Part shown: in pieces, positions 54,671-62,762 of the stretch
How positions within the stretch are numbered: the first letter of the stretch is position 1
Layout: every line of letters starts with the position of its first letter
Made by a program: the position numbers and the translations under genes
Source of the DNA: Flavobacterium fluviatile
Lineage (GTDB): Bacteria > Bacteroidota > Bacteroidia > Flavobacteriales > Flavobacteriaceae
NCBI RefSeq assembly: GCF_010645065.1
Contig: NZ_JAADZW010000005.1
Coordinates: 62,001-126,000 of the forward strand
Direction: 5' to 3'
DNA length: 64,000 nucleotides
The notes under the pieces: generated by a model
The model's input: the letters and a program-made list of their open reading frames with translations, nothing else
What the model was told of the DNA's origin: nothing
Database searches by the model: none

Positions 54671-55240
54671 ATGTACGAACAACTAAGGAAGAATATTGAA
54701 AGAAAAATCACTCTTACTGATCAGGAATGGAGTTTGATAGTTGAAAAAACAGAATTCATTAAATTGAAAAAGAATGAATTCCTGCAGATCCAGGATTCAA
54801 ATAATGCTTATGAGGGTTTCATCATGAAAGGCGCTTGTAAAACCTATATTTTGAATGAAAACGGAACTGAAAGCGTTATTTTCTTCTCTTTTGAAAACGA
54901 ATGGATGTGCGATCTGGAGAGTTTCTATTACCATAAATTGACTAAATACAATATCAAGGCTATAGAAGACAGTGAGATACTGGTCATCAATAAATCAAAC
55001 AAGGCATTGTTGTTTAAACAGGTTCCAAAATTGATTCAGTTCCATATTCTCATGGTAGAAAGGGCTAATATTGCGATACAGGAAAGGCTTCTTGATGTTT
55101 TGAACAAAACCTCAAAACAGCGCTATATCGAGTTTGTAAAAAAGTATCCTCAAAAGACGCAAAAAATAAATAATAAAAATTTGTCTTCTTATTTAGGTGT
55201 AACCCACGAATTTTTATCAAAAATCAAAAGAAGTTTTTAA
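54671..55240 (+). CDS. Crp/Fnr family transcriptional regulator
   Basis: A 189-residue protein with an N-terminal cyclic-nucleotide-binding-like jelly roll (LKKNEFLQIQDSNNAYEGFI ... ILNENGTESVIFFSFENEWM; ~30-115), a dimer helix, and a C-terminal helix-turn-helix-like part (INNKNLSSYLGVTHEFLSKI; ~165-187). The usual phosphate-binding cassette with Arg is not evident, so cAMP binding is unlikely, as in many Bacteroidetes members of this group. It is divergent from the pectate lyase and could control it, which is inference. Confidence 0.88.
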   Translation: MYEQLRKNIERKITLTDQEWSLIVEKTEFIKLKKNEFLQIQDSNNAYEGFIMKGACKTYILNENGTESVIFFSFENEWMCDLESFYYHKLTKYNIKAIEDSEILVINKSNKALLFKQVPKLIQFHILMVERANIAIQERLLDVLNKTSKQRYIEFVKKYPQKTQKINNKNLSSYLGVTHEFLSKIKRSF

Positions 55241-55446
55241 TACCAAACTTGCACTACTGTAATTTTTTTGATTAGTAATAAAGCTAATTGGTATAAATTC
55301 AGTTTTATATTTTTATCTCAAAATATTTTTGATAAAGAGAGTCCGTATGTCTGTGTTGTAAATATTTTTGTTAATGTAGAACTTTTGTTTCATTGAATTA
55401 TTGAAATATTTTGTAGATTGCGCTATAAAATTATCATATTCGTAAA

Positions 55447-58400
55447 ATGGAACTTCAAAAAACATATATTCCTAAAAATAAAGTAAGAATTGTAACTGCG
55501 GCTTCGCTTTTTGACGGACATGATGCCGCAATAAATATTATGCGCCGAATTATTCAGTCAACCGGTGTTGAAGTAATCCATTTAGGACATGACCGAAGCG
55601 TTGAAGAAGTGGTTAATACCGCAATCCAGGAAGACGCCAATGCTATTGCCATGACTTCTTATCAAGGCGGACACAATGAATACTTTAAATACATGTATGA
55701 CCTGCTTCATGAAAAAGGAGCGGGACACATTAAAATTTTTGGTGGAGGAGGAGGTGTAATTTTACCTGGTGAAATAGAAGAATTGCACGAATATGGCATT
55801 GCACGAATATATTCCCCTGATGATGGCCGTTCTTTAGGACTTCAGGGCATGATTAATGATCTGGTGGAACGTGCCGATTTTCCAATTGGAGATAAACTGA
55901 ACGGAGAAATCGATCATATCGAAAATAAAGTGCCAACCGCAATTGCACGCTTGATTTCGGCGGCAGAAAATTTCCCTGAAATTGCAAAATCAGCTTTTGA
56001 CACAATTCACGAAATAAACACCAATTCCAAAATTCCGGTTTTGGGAATCACAGGAACGGGAGGCGCCGGAAAATCTTCTTTGGTTGATGAATTGGTTCGC
56101 CGTTTTCTAATTGATTTCCCGGAAAAAACAATCGGATTGATTTCTGTGGATCCCTCAAAAAGAAAAACCGGAGGAGCACTTTTAGGAGACAGAATCCGAA
56201 TGAATGCTATCAATAATCCTCGTGTATATATGCGTTCGCTGGCAACACGTCAGTCAAATCTGGCTTTATCTAAATATGTAGCCGAAGCGATTCAGGTTTT
56301 GAAAGCCGCAAAATACGATTTGATTATTCTGGAAACTTCAGGAATCGGTCAGTCGGATACCGAGATTATGGATCATTCAGACGTTTCTTTATATGTAATG
56401 ACGCCGGAATTTGGAGCTGCAACACAACTGGAGAAAATCGATATGCTTGATTTTGCCGATTTAGTAGCTTTAAATAAATTTGATAAACGCGGTGCGCTTG
56501 ATGCACTGCGCGATGTAAAAAAACAATATCAGAGAAACCATAATCTTTGGGATAAAAATCCGGATGAAATGCCGGTTTTCGGAACGATTGCTTCGCAGTT
56601 TAACGATCCGGGAATGAATACGCTTTATAAAGCAATCATGGATAAAGTGGCAGAGAAAACCGATTCTGACCTGAAATCGACTTTTGAAATCACGAAAGAA
56701 ATGAGTGAAAAGGTATTCGTAATTCCGCCAGGAAGAACGCGTTATTTGTCTGAAATTGCTGAGAATAACAGAAGTTATGATGAAACAGCACTTTCGCAGC
56801 AAAAAGTAGCTCAGAAATTATACGGAATTTTCAAAACGATTGAATCTGTTTCTGGAAAAATTCCTCAAATTACAAAAGCAGGAATTGATGACAATAGTGT
56901 CATCATGAGCGGAGTCGAAGGACCAGACGAAAACAGAATCTTTTTAAATCTGTTGCTGAATCAGTTTGATAAAGTAAAAATGGATTTAGATCCGTACAAT
57001 TGGGAAATTATCCTGAATTGGGCTGATAAAGTAGCTAAATACAAAAATCCGGTGTACTCGTTTAAAGTTCGTGATAAAGAAATCAAAATCGCGACACATT
57101 CTGAAAGTTTATCGCATTTGCAGATCCCTAAAATTGCTTTGCCTAAATATGAAGGCTGGGGCGATATTTTGCGCTGGAATTTACAGGAAAATGTTCCCGG
57201 CGAATTTCCTTTTGCTTCGGGATTATATCCGTTTAAGCGTGAAGGCGAAGATCCGTCCAGAATGTTTGCGGGCGAGGGCGGACCGGAAAGAACCAACAAG
57301 CGTTTTCATTATGTAAGTGCCGGAATGCCTGCAAAACGTCTTTCAACTGCTTTTGATAGTGTTACTTTATACGGAAATGATCCCGATTTACGTCCTGATA
57401 TTTATGGAAAAATTGGAAATGCAGGAGTTTCAATTTGTTGTTTAGACGATGCTAAAAAACTCTATTCAGGTTTTGATCTGGTGCATGCGTTGACTTCCGT
57501 AAGTATGACAATTAACGGACCTGCGCCAATGCTGTTAGGTTTCTTTATGAATGCGGCAATCGATCAGCAATGCGAATTATACATTAAAGACAATTATCTG
57601 GAAAAAGAAGTTGAAGCCAAAATTAACAAAATATACAAAGAAAAAGGAATAGAGCGTCCGCACTATCAGGGCGATTTACCCAAAGGAAATAATGGTTTGG
57701 GTTTAATGCTTTTAGGAGCTACCGGAGATCAGGTTTTGCCTTTGGATATTTATAACGAAATAAAAAGGAGAACCTTGTCTCAGGTTCGGGGAACGGTCCA
57801 GGCGGATATTCTAAAAGAAGATCAGGCGCAGAATACCTGTATTTTCTCAACCGAATTTGCACTGCGATTAATGGGCGACGTTCAGGAATATTTTATCAAT
57901 AAAAATGTTCGTAATTTTTATTCGGTTTCAATTTCAGGATATCATATTGCAGAAGCGGGAGCAAACCCAATTACGCAATTGGCCTTTACGCTTTCGAATG
58001 GTTTCACTTACGTGGAATATTATTTGAGCCGCGGCATGAACATCAATGATTTTGGACCCAATTTATCGTTCTTCTTCTCCAACGGTATAGATCCGGAATA
58101 TTCGGTAATTGGTCGTGTGGCGCGTAAAATCTGGGCAAAAGCCATGAAACTGAAATACGGAGCCAACGAAAGAGCGCAAATGCTGAAATACCATATTCAG
58201 ACTTCCGGGCGTTCGCTGCATGCACAGGAAATTGATTTCAACGATATCAGAACGACGTTGCAGGCTTTGTATGCGATTTACGACAACTGTAATTCATTGC
58301 ATACCAACGCTTACGACGAAGCGATTACAACACCAACAGAAGAATCAGTTCGTCGAGCCATGGCGATTCAGCTAATTATCAATAAAGAATTAGGTCTGGC

Positions 58401-58887
58401 GAAAAACGAAAACCCAATTCAGGGTTCCTTCATCATCGAAGAATTAACCGATTTAGTTGAAGATGCCGTTTTGCAGGAATTTGACAGAATCACAGAGCGA
58501 GGCGGAGTTCTGGGCGCAATGGAAACCATGTACCAGCGCTCTAAAATTCAGGAAGAAAGTTTGTATTACGAAACCTTAAAACACAATGGCGATTTCCCAA
58601 TTGTGGGTGTAAACACATTCCTGAGTTCAAAAGGTTCGCCAACGGTAATTCCTGCAGAAGTTATCCGCGCCACCGAAGAAGAAAAACAATACCAGATTAA
58701 GATGCTGGAGAACCTGCATAATTTCCACGAAGCAAAAGTAAATGAACATTTAAGCCAGTTACAAGAAGCCGCAATTAAAAATGAAAACTTATTCGATCAT
58801 TTGATGGAAGCTACAAAGGTTTGTTCTTTAGGGCAGATTACTTCGGCTTTGTTTGAGGTAGGAGGGCAGTATAGAAGGAATATGTAA
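55447..58887 (+). CDS. icmF: Fused B12-dependent acyl-CoA mutase with G-protein chaperone (IcmF type)
   Basis: An 1146-residue three-part protein. Residues ~10-140: B12-binding domain with [16 protein letters not shown] (base-off His25) and SYQGG. Residues ~190-420: MeaB/ArgK-like GTPase, Walker [21 protein letters not shown] and [20 protein letters not shown]. Residues ~560-1146: substrate-binding TIM barrel ([40 protein letters not shown]). The layout equals isobutyryl-CoA mutase fused (IcmF), which rearranges isobutyryl- and n-butyryl-CoA while its own GTPase domain gates cofactor loading. The exact substrate may vary within the family. It is monocistronic with a hairpin terminator. Confidence 0.93.
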   Translation: MELQKTYIPKNKVRIVTAASLFDGHDAAINIMRRIIQSTGVEVIHLGHDRSVEEVVNTAIQEDANAIAMTSYQGGHNEYFKYMYDLLHEKGAGHIKIFGGGGGVILPGEIEELHEYGIARIYSPDDGRSLGLQGMINDLVERADFPIGDKLNGEIDHIENKVPTAIARLISAAENFPEIAKSAFDTIHEINTNSKIPVLGITGTGGAGKSSLVDELVRRFLIDFPEKTIGLISVDPSKRKTGGALLGDRIRMNAINNPRVYMRSLATRQSNLALSKYVAEAIQVLKAAKYDLIILETSGIGQSDTEIMDHSDVSLYVMTPEFGAATQLEKIDMLDFADLVALNKFDKRGALDALRDVKKQYQRNHNLWDKNPDEMPVFGTIASQFNDPGMNTLYKAIMDKVAEKTDSDLKSTFEITKEMSEKVFVIPPGRTRYLSEIAENNRSYDETALSQQKVAQKLYGIFKTIESVSGKIPQITKAGIDDNSVIMSGVEGPDENRIFLNLLLNQFDKVKMDLDPYNWEIILNWADKVAKYKNPVYSFKVRDKEIKIATHSESLSHLQIPKIALPKYEGWGDILRWNLQENVPGEFPFASGLYPFKREGEDPSRMFAGEGGPERTNKRFHYVSAGMPAKRLSTAFDSVTLYGNDPDLRPDIYGKIGNAGVSICCLDDAKKLYSGFDLVHALTSVSMTINGPAPMLLGFFMNAAIDQQCELYIKDNYLEKEVEAKINKIYKEKGIERPHYQGDLPKGNNGLGLMLLGATGDQVLPLDIYNEIKRRTLSQVRGTVQADILKEDQAQNTCIFSTEFALRLMGDVQEYFINKNVRNFYSVSISGYHIAEAGANPITQLAFTLSNGFTYVEYYLSRGMNINDFGPNLSFFFSNGIDPEYSVIGRVARKIWAKAMKLKYGANERAQMLKYHIQTSGRSLHAQEIDFNDIRTTLQALYAIYDNCNSLHTNAYDEAITTPTEESVRRAMAIQLIINKELGLAKNENPIQGSFIIEELTDLVEDAVLQEFDRITERGGVLGAMETMYQRSKIQEESLYYETLKHNGDFPIVGVNTFLSSKGSPTVIPAEVIRATEEEKQYQIKMLENLHNFHEAKVNEHLSQLQEAAIKNENLFDHLMEATKVCSLGQITSALFEVGGQYRRNM

Positions 58888-58902
58888 AGTTTAATTATAT
58901 CA

Positions 58903-58934
58903 AAAAAACCTCTCGGATGATGAGAGGTTTTTTG
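58903..58934. terminator. Terminator shared by icmF and the SecB-like gene
   Basis: AAAACCTCTC-ggatgat-GAGAGGTTTT with A run before and T run after; it lies 16 nt past the icmF stop and abuts the stop codon of the convergent gene at 58936. Confidence 0.85.
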
Positions 58935-58935
58935 A

Positions 58936-59394
58936 TTATAAATTTTCTTCTAGTAAAAGATCAATTATGATGTCTTTCTCGAGAACTGAATCAGGATCAA
59001 TTAATGGAATAAATATTCCATTAATATCAGTTCCTTCTGTTTTTGCGTGTAAAATTCCGCGAGCCACTCCGATTGCTACTACAAGCATTAATCTAGCTGT
59101 AGCAAAAGGTAAGGTAAATGTTTTTTTCTTTTTATTTAGAAGTTTTTTAAAGCCTTCTTCGTCAGCTTTGAAATGAGCACCTGCTTCTATAACTAAAAGT
59201 TCATTATTGTCTTTTTTTATTTCAAATTTAAAGAGACACCCTAATATTGATTTGGAAGCATCAACACCTAACTGTATCGTATTATTCATTGCCCCTTCGG
59301 TTTTTTTAAATTCAGAAAACAGGTTTTCTGAACAAAAAAACTGTTCTGTGGTGAGCTTTAGCAATGATACTTCGAGTTTACTTCGTGTAGCCAT
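58936..59394 (-). CDS. SecB-like chaperone of a putative TAC module
   Basis: A 152-residue protein. The predicted pattern of strands (IQLGVDASKSILGCLFKFEI, ELLVIEAGAHFKAD) followed by FTLPFATARLMLVVAIGVAR and a proline-containing FIPLIDP is that of SecB (E. coli SecB has the comparable NILFPYARECITSMV then LAPVNF). SecB-like proteins in toxin-antitoxin-chaperone (TAC) systems protect an unstable antitoxin. It starts inside the antitoxin gene (37-nt overlap), the last gene of the operon. The identification is by pattern, not by search; the N-terminal ~35 residues do not resemble SecB. Confidence 0.6.
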   Translation of the reverse strand: MATRSKLEVSLLKLTTEQFFCSENLFSEFKKTEGAMNNTIQLGVDASKSILGCLFKFEIKKDNNELLVIEAGAHFKADEEGFKKLLNKKKKTFTLPFATARLMLVVAIGVARGILHAKTEGTDINGIFIPLIDPDSVLEKDIIIDLLLEENL

Positions 59395-59822
59395 TTTGAA
59401 TTTAATTGTTTTTGATTCGGATAAGTAATTTTTTCAACATAAATATTATTAGAACCAATTTTTTGTCTCTTGCTTTCTAATTTAATAGTTACTTGTGCTT
59501 TTTCTTGTTTTTTAGGTTGTAAATCAGGTATTTCAATTAATTTTATCCCTAATACCTTTTGAATTTTGAATATTGTTTCAAGGCCTAAATTTTGTTTTGA
59601 TCTTAATAGCTTTGAAACGTATTGTTTTGTAACTCCAAGTTCTTCAGCTAATTTTGATTTTTTCCAACCAAGTTCTTCAAGTCTTGTTATAATTCTCAAA
59701 GAAAGTTCAAAGAAGAAATCGTCGGATTCTTCATTTTCCAATTTTAATTGAAATTCTTCTTTCCAAGAATGTTCGGAAGTAGATTTTTCAATAAGCTGTT
59801 TTAGTATTTTATTGTTTTCCAT
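59358..59822 (-). CDS. XRE-type HTH antitoxin with C-terminal extension
   Basis: A 154-residue DNA-binding protein. The helix-turn-helix is clear at ~40-97 (LEELGWKKSKLAEELGVTKQ then YVSKLLRSKQNLGLETIFKI). Residues ~99-154 are a Lys/Gln-rich extension ending in a hydrophobic/aromatic patch with Trp144 (YPNQKQLNSKWLHEVNSKYH). In mycobacterial HigA1 a comparable C-terminal 'chaperone addiction' tail is bound by the SecB-like partner. It starts 6 nt after the toxin stop and overlaps the SecB-like gene by 37 nt, so all are translated from one mRNA. Confidence 0.75.
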   Translation of the reverse strand: MENNKILKQLIEKSTSEHSWKEEFQLKLENEESDDFFFELSLRIITRLEELGWKKSKLAEELGVTKQYVSKLLRSKQNLGLETIFKIQKVLGIKLIEIPDLQPKKQEKAQVTIKLESKRQKIGSNNIYVEKITYPNQKQLNSKWLHEVNSKYHC

Positions 59823-59828
59823 AATAAG

Positions 59829-60068
59829 TTATAAATCGAGATAACATAATTCAATTTGGTCGTCATCCCCAGACCTAAGATATTCTTCAGCCTGTTTTAA
59901 TCTTAATTTCTGCTCCCTCAAATGTGGTGGAGACATTCCGCTTGTAAGTTTAATACCTCCACCCGTAATTACATAAGTGTTTTTAGAACAGCGAATTGCG
60001 TAAATCCTTAGCCAATTATGATGCAATAAGCCTTTTCCTTTATTCCATTCTAGATTTCTAATCTCCAT
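59829..60068 (-). CDS. RelE/HigB-like C-terminal half of a split toxin
   Basis: A 79-residue ORF starting with ATG at 60068. WLRIYAIRCSKNTYVITGGG then IKLTSGMSPPHLREQKLRLK follows the RelE/HigB pattern (L-R-hydrophobic strand, x-hydrophobic strand with G, K-T, P, then a C-terminal helix). Its first 11 nt overlap the end of the preceding ORF in another frame (ATGGAGATTAG). It may be expressed by termination-reinitiation, by a +1 frameshift joining it to the upstream ORF, or be the broken half of a once continuous ~190-residue toxin. Confidence 0.6.
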   Translation of the reverse strand: MEIRNLEWNKGKGLLHHNWLRIYAIRCSKNTYVITGGGIKLTSGMSPPHLREQKLRLKQAEEYLRSGDDDQIELCYLDL

Positions 60069-60399
60069 CTACTAAAGGCTTAAAATAATCTGAGAGAATT
60101 TTAAAATCATCATTTTGACCATTTGCAATAGCTAAAATTGTTTTCATCATATCTTTTGCTTGAATTCTTGTATTGCGAACAGCATTAGCAACAGAAATAC
60201 CTCCCCAAATTTTTCTATTTTGATCGTCAATTCTATTTAGATCATCTAGATTTTGTGAAAAAAACTTATAAAGCCAGAGTGGGTCTCCCCAATTATTAAA
60301 TAGTTTTTGAAATTCATTTTTGCTCTCACCTTCATATTTAACGGAATATAATACATCAGGTATTAAACATACAAGTTTAAATTTACGATATTTAGTCAT
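60058..60399 (-). CDS. N-terminal half of the split toxin, first gene of the operon
   Basis: A 113-residue ORF from the ATG at 60399 (MTKYRKFKLVCLIPDVLYSV), first in the operon. No named domain is recognised: a beta-rich start, DEFQKLF-like NEFQKLFNNWGDPLWLYKFF, then helices and a final DFKILSDYFKPL. I recall Bacteroidetes proteins in which such an N-terminal region continues directly into the LRIYAIR-type segment that is here in the next frame. That supports a single ancestral gene. A consensus promoter lies 28 nt upstream. The longer TTG start at 60408 is not preferred. Confidence 0.6.
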   Translation of the reverse strand: MTKYRKFKLVCLIPDVLYSVKYEGESKNEFQKLFNNWGDPLWLYKFFSQNLDDLNRIDDQNRKIWGGISVANAVRNTRIQAKDMMKTILAIANGQNDDFKILSDYFKPLVDGD

Positions 60400-60427
60400 A
60401 AAAATCAACTTATAGGTTTATTTTGCA

Positions 60428-60459
60428 CAAATATTGATTATTAAAATGGTATTAGCAAA
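60428..60459 (-). promoter_or_regulatory. Promoter of the toxin-antitoxin-chaperone operon (TTTG-N20-AATATTTG)
   Basis: On the minus strand TTTG (60459-60456), a 20-nt spacer and AATATTTG (60435-60428, one mismatch to TAnnTTTG), giving a ~25-nt leader. Confidence 0.6.
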
Positions 60460-60629
60460 TTTTTACCCGTCAAATTCTATAAATTTGTTATTAATATTTT
60501 ATACATTTAATAAATAGTTTAAAAAAGAAAGTAAACTGTTTTCTATCCATAGAATGTTTTTAGATAGATTTTTCCCCACTAACGTAAGCATCACGCTCGT
60601 GATTACAAAGCTTGATTTGAAAGTTGATG

Positions 60630-60658
60630 ATAAAAAACCTCTCAAAAACGAGAGATTT
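60630..60658 (-). terminator. Terminator behind the broken OmpA/TPR gene
   Basis: CTCTC-aaaaac-GAGAG, with the minus-strand reading running into GGTTTTTTA. A short palindrome ATCACG-CT-CGTGAT lies next to it at 60590-60603. The rest of 60460-60693 shows nothing else I can name. Confidence 0.55.
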
Positions 60659-60693
60659 TTATATATTTTAGAAATCCATAAAAAGAAAAAAAA

Positions 60694-61064
60694 TCAAACC
60701 TTCTTCTTCACCAGTTTCAGTTTTTCAAGAACAGCATCGGCCTTTTCATTTTTACAAATAAACCGTAGAGATTCGGCATAACGATAAATATATTCAGGTG
60801 CTAAATCCAAAGTCAGCAAAAAAAGTTTACTGTACCATTCGGCAGCTTTTCCAGTTTAAAATGCCAATAAGACGGATCTCCTAATTTTTGAAATAAATCT
60901 ACAGACTTGTAGCCTTTTGCAGCAATTCTTTCATACGTTTTCATTACATCAACATAAGCATAAGTGTCACTTACTTTGTCTGTAATAAAAACTTTTTCAC
61001 TTTGGTCAGCAGCGCTAAATGAAAAAAAAGTCCCTAAAACTAAAATAACAAGTCTTTTTTGCAT
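60694..61064 (-). pseudogene. Frameshifted, truncated remnant of an OmpA/TPR outer-membrane protein
   Basis: From the ATG at 61064 (MQKRLVILVLGTFFSFSAAD, signal peptide) the frame reads YAYVDVMKTYERIAAKGYKS and LFQKLGDPSYWHF, the first TPR of the large OmpA-family proteins that pair with PorP/SprF in flavobacteria. At about 60850 it changes frame: the original frame soon stops at 60813, while the next frame continues as GKAAEWYSKLFLLTLDLAPE, YIYRYAESLRFICKNEKADA and ends KLVKKKV with a stop at 60694. So a 1-nt loss splits it, and everything after ~120 residues (PD40 and OmpA domains) is missing. Confidence 0.7.
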
Positions 61065-61317
61065 AAGCATCGGTTTAAGAGAATCGTTAGGTATTTTTTG
61101 TTTTTGTTTTGACAAATGTATGTAAATCAGCGATATAAGGTGTTTTTGAGTTCTTTTTTTATGAATTTTAACTATTTCTGGTGTGTTATTTAAAGTTTCA
61201 GACATTTTTAATACAGAAAAATGTTCAATAAAAAGAGTATGATACTTCGTTGGTGAAATAGAATAAAATAGCTTAATTCAAAGAATTAAAATCTAATTTG
61301 ATCTGCAGAATCCTTTA

Positions 61318-61363
61318 AAATCTGCGTGAAATACTTTTGCGTATTTATTTTTCACGCAGATTT
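61318..61363. repeat. 14-bp inverted repeat AAATCTGCGTGAAA
   Basis: AAATCTGCGTGAAA (61318-61331) and TTTCACGCAGATTT (61350-61363) are perfect reverse complements around an 18-nt loop. Further 'cagatt' units follow (to ~61394) and another TTTCACGCAA at about 61429. Together with AT-rich sequence this fills the 416-bp gap 61065-61480. It looks like a dispersed Flavobacterium intergenic repeat. Confidence 0.7.
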
Positions 61364-61480
61364 AAACAGATTAAAGCAGATTTAGAGATTTAATCTAAGC
61401 TGATATGATAGAACTGAAAAAAAACAATTTCACGCAACGGGTTATATGATGTAACTTTATAGATTCAACCATCGATCGTT

Positions 61481-61927
61481 ATGACTATCCAGGAATATTC
61501 AAATAAAATGAACAATTTGAGAGTAGAGGAGATTCCCCAGCTTTCAGATGATACTGATATAGAAAATGCTGTTTTAAAAGTTTTACAGCATACTAACATA
61601 GCTTATTTTCCTATTGAAACTCTCTTTAAACAATCAACTACTGAGACGGTTATGCTAAATAGTGAAATTATCAAATTATTTGCAGATCGTTTGGGTTTAA
61701 TCTTTTCAAATGAAAAGGAATCCGGAAATGTCTGCTTTGCCAATAGCAGTGATTTACGTTTGGAATTCAAACAAAACTTCACAGCAACAGAACTATTGGA
61801 TTATATGTATGCTTTTGCACACACTTCTTTTTATAAAGAATTTCAAAAAATAGCCATTCCGTCAGAAGCTGACAGTTTTTGGAAACTGGTAGAAATTGGT
61901 TCCCTTTTGCGTAAAGAAAACACATAA
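61481..61927 (+). CDS. Orphan small protein resembling a DNA-methyltransferase C-terminal tail
   Basis: A 148-residue cytosolic protein with no signal peptide. Residues ~66-148 (SEIIKLFADRLGLIFSNEKE, then FTATELLDYMYAFAHTSFYK, FWKLVEIGSLLRK) follow the pattern I know from the C-terminal region of type ISP restriction/adenine-specific methyltransferase proteins (IAxxLGLxFTxEKE ... ILDYIYAVLHSPxYRxxYKE ... FWxLVxLGxxLR). No catalytic methyltransferase motif (DPPY/NPPY) is present. It may be a relic or a domesticated recognition domain. The first ~60 residues are not recognised. Confidence 0.65.
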   Translation: MTIQEYSNKMNNLRVEEIPQLSDDTDIENAVLKVLQHTNIAYFPIETLFKQSTTETVMLNSEIIKLFADRLGLIFSNEKESGNVCFANSSDLRLEFKQNFTATELLDYMYAFAHTSFYKEFQKIAIPSEADSFWKLVEIGSLLRKENT

Positions 61928-61930
61928 AAA

Positions 61931-61958
61931 AAAACAGTCCCTTGCGAAACTGTTTTTT
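61931..61958. terminator. Bidirectional terminator at 61.9 kb
   Basis: AACAGT-cccttgcga-AACTGTT-type hairpin with an A run before and six T residues after, between the convergent genes ending at 61927 and 61986. Confidence 0.7.
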
Positions 61959-61985
61959 ACAAAAAAAATTGGGGGCAAAATATGG

Positions 61986-62372
61986 TTAGCGGCGAAAAGC
62001 AGGACTTTCGTTTACTGACTGATCTAACGCAATTGTTTTTGATTTTTTTGTAGAAACGGTAATTTTGTGGTTTACCTCTTTATTGTTTTCCAAAACCTTT
62101 AGGTAATAAGTTCCGGCAGGATACGTTTCAAGACTTAAGGTTTTTGAAACTTCTAATTCATTGGCAGAAAATTCTCCTGTGTAAAGCAAATTTTGTTTTT
62201 CATCCAGGATTGAAAAATTTGATTTTTCATCAGCGTTTAATGTAAAGCTCACTACTTTTCCATTTCCGGTTTTTATATACAGGATATAATCTCCTTTTTC
62301 ATTACCTGCATAGGTACTTAGTGTTGTTAAAAATACAGCTACAACAAAGCTCAGTTTTAGAATTTGTTTCAT
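61986..62372 (-). CDS. Small secreted protein, divergent third paralogue
   Basis: A 128-residue protein with a signal peptide (MKQILKLSFVVAVFLTTLST, cleavage near YAG) and a single beta-sandwich-like domain: DYILYIKTGNGKVVSFTLNA, SNFSILDEKQNLLYTGEF, KTLSLETYPAGTYYLKVLEN, HKITV. The order of motifs equals that of the two proteins downstream on the map (FSFEEFPSGTYILKIED etc.), so it is a distant paralogue. It resembles the DUF3244-like/secretion-sorting fold found in many Bacteroidetes secreted proteins. Function is unknown. Unlike the other two it has a standard promoter. Confidence 0.82.
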   Translation of the reverse strand: MKQILKLSFVVAVFLTTLSTYAGNEKGDYILYIKTGNGKVVSFTLNADEKSNFSILDEKQNLLYTGEFSANELEVSKTLSLETYPAGTYYLKVLENNKEVNHKITVSTKKSKTIALDQSVNESPAFRR

Positions 62373-62412
62373 CTCTTTTTTTTAATTTTAATTTTCTATT
62401 TCGTGGTATTGG

Positions 62413-62442
62413 CAAAACTACAAATTGTTCCTTTATCTCAAA
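62413..62442 (-). promoter_or_regulatory. Promoter of the 61986 gene (TTTG-N18-TAGTTTTG)
   Basis: On the minus strand TTTG (62442-62439), an 18-nt spacer and TAGTTTTG (62420-62413), 40 nt before the ATG at 62372. The remainder of the 390-bp gap up to 62762 is AT-rich with only the terminator below. Confidence 0.7.
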
Positions 62443-62654
62443 ATTTTTATTGCTTTTTTTATTAACAGTAAGTTGTTGAATTAAAAGTATTTGTGTCTAT
62501 TTATTAATGCATATACGGTTTTGTTAAGAGTAGGGTTTTATTTTTTTAAATTATTTTCAATATTTTAACATTCAGGGTGTTATGTTTTTTAAGTAAAATT
62601 TTGTTAAATTATTTTAATTTTTCATATTTATTTTTAGATGTGAGAAATATATAA

Positions 62655-62692
62655 CAAAAAAAACAGCTCAAGAACCACCATGAGCTGTTTTA
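62655..62692 (-). terminator. Terminator of the 62763 gene
   Basis: AACAGCTCA and TGAGCTGTT pair around a 10-nt loop; the minus-strand reading ends in seven or more T residues. Confidence 0.85.
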
Positions 62693-62762
62693 AAAACCAT
62701 TAAGTTTTAAACTTTACTAACTATCTAACCTCATTTTATACTCTATGAAAAGTATAAACTTT

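Noticed and set aside
60577..60615. Minus-strand reading HERDAYVSGEKSI-stop near the ATCACG-CT-CGTGAT palindrome, suggestive of a gene end
   Set aside because: Only about a dozen codons look protein-like, no upstream frame continues it, and I cannot assign a family. It may be a relic but is not supported as a feature.
60813..61205. Long 130-residue reading of the OmpA/TPR remnant starting MSETLNNTPEIV
   Set aside because: The first ~45 residues are not conserved-looking and precede a clear signal peptide at 61064. The frame ends at a frameshift, so it is treated as a pseudogene from 61064.
61318..61394. CRISPR-like array
   Set aside because: Only one inverted pair and irregular short units, no equal-length spacers and no cas genes in the window.
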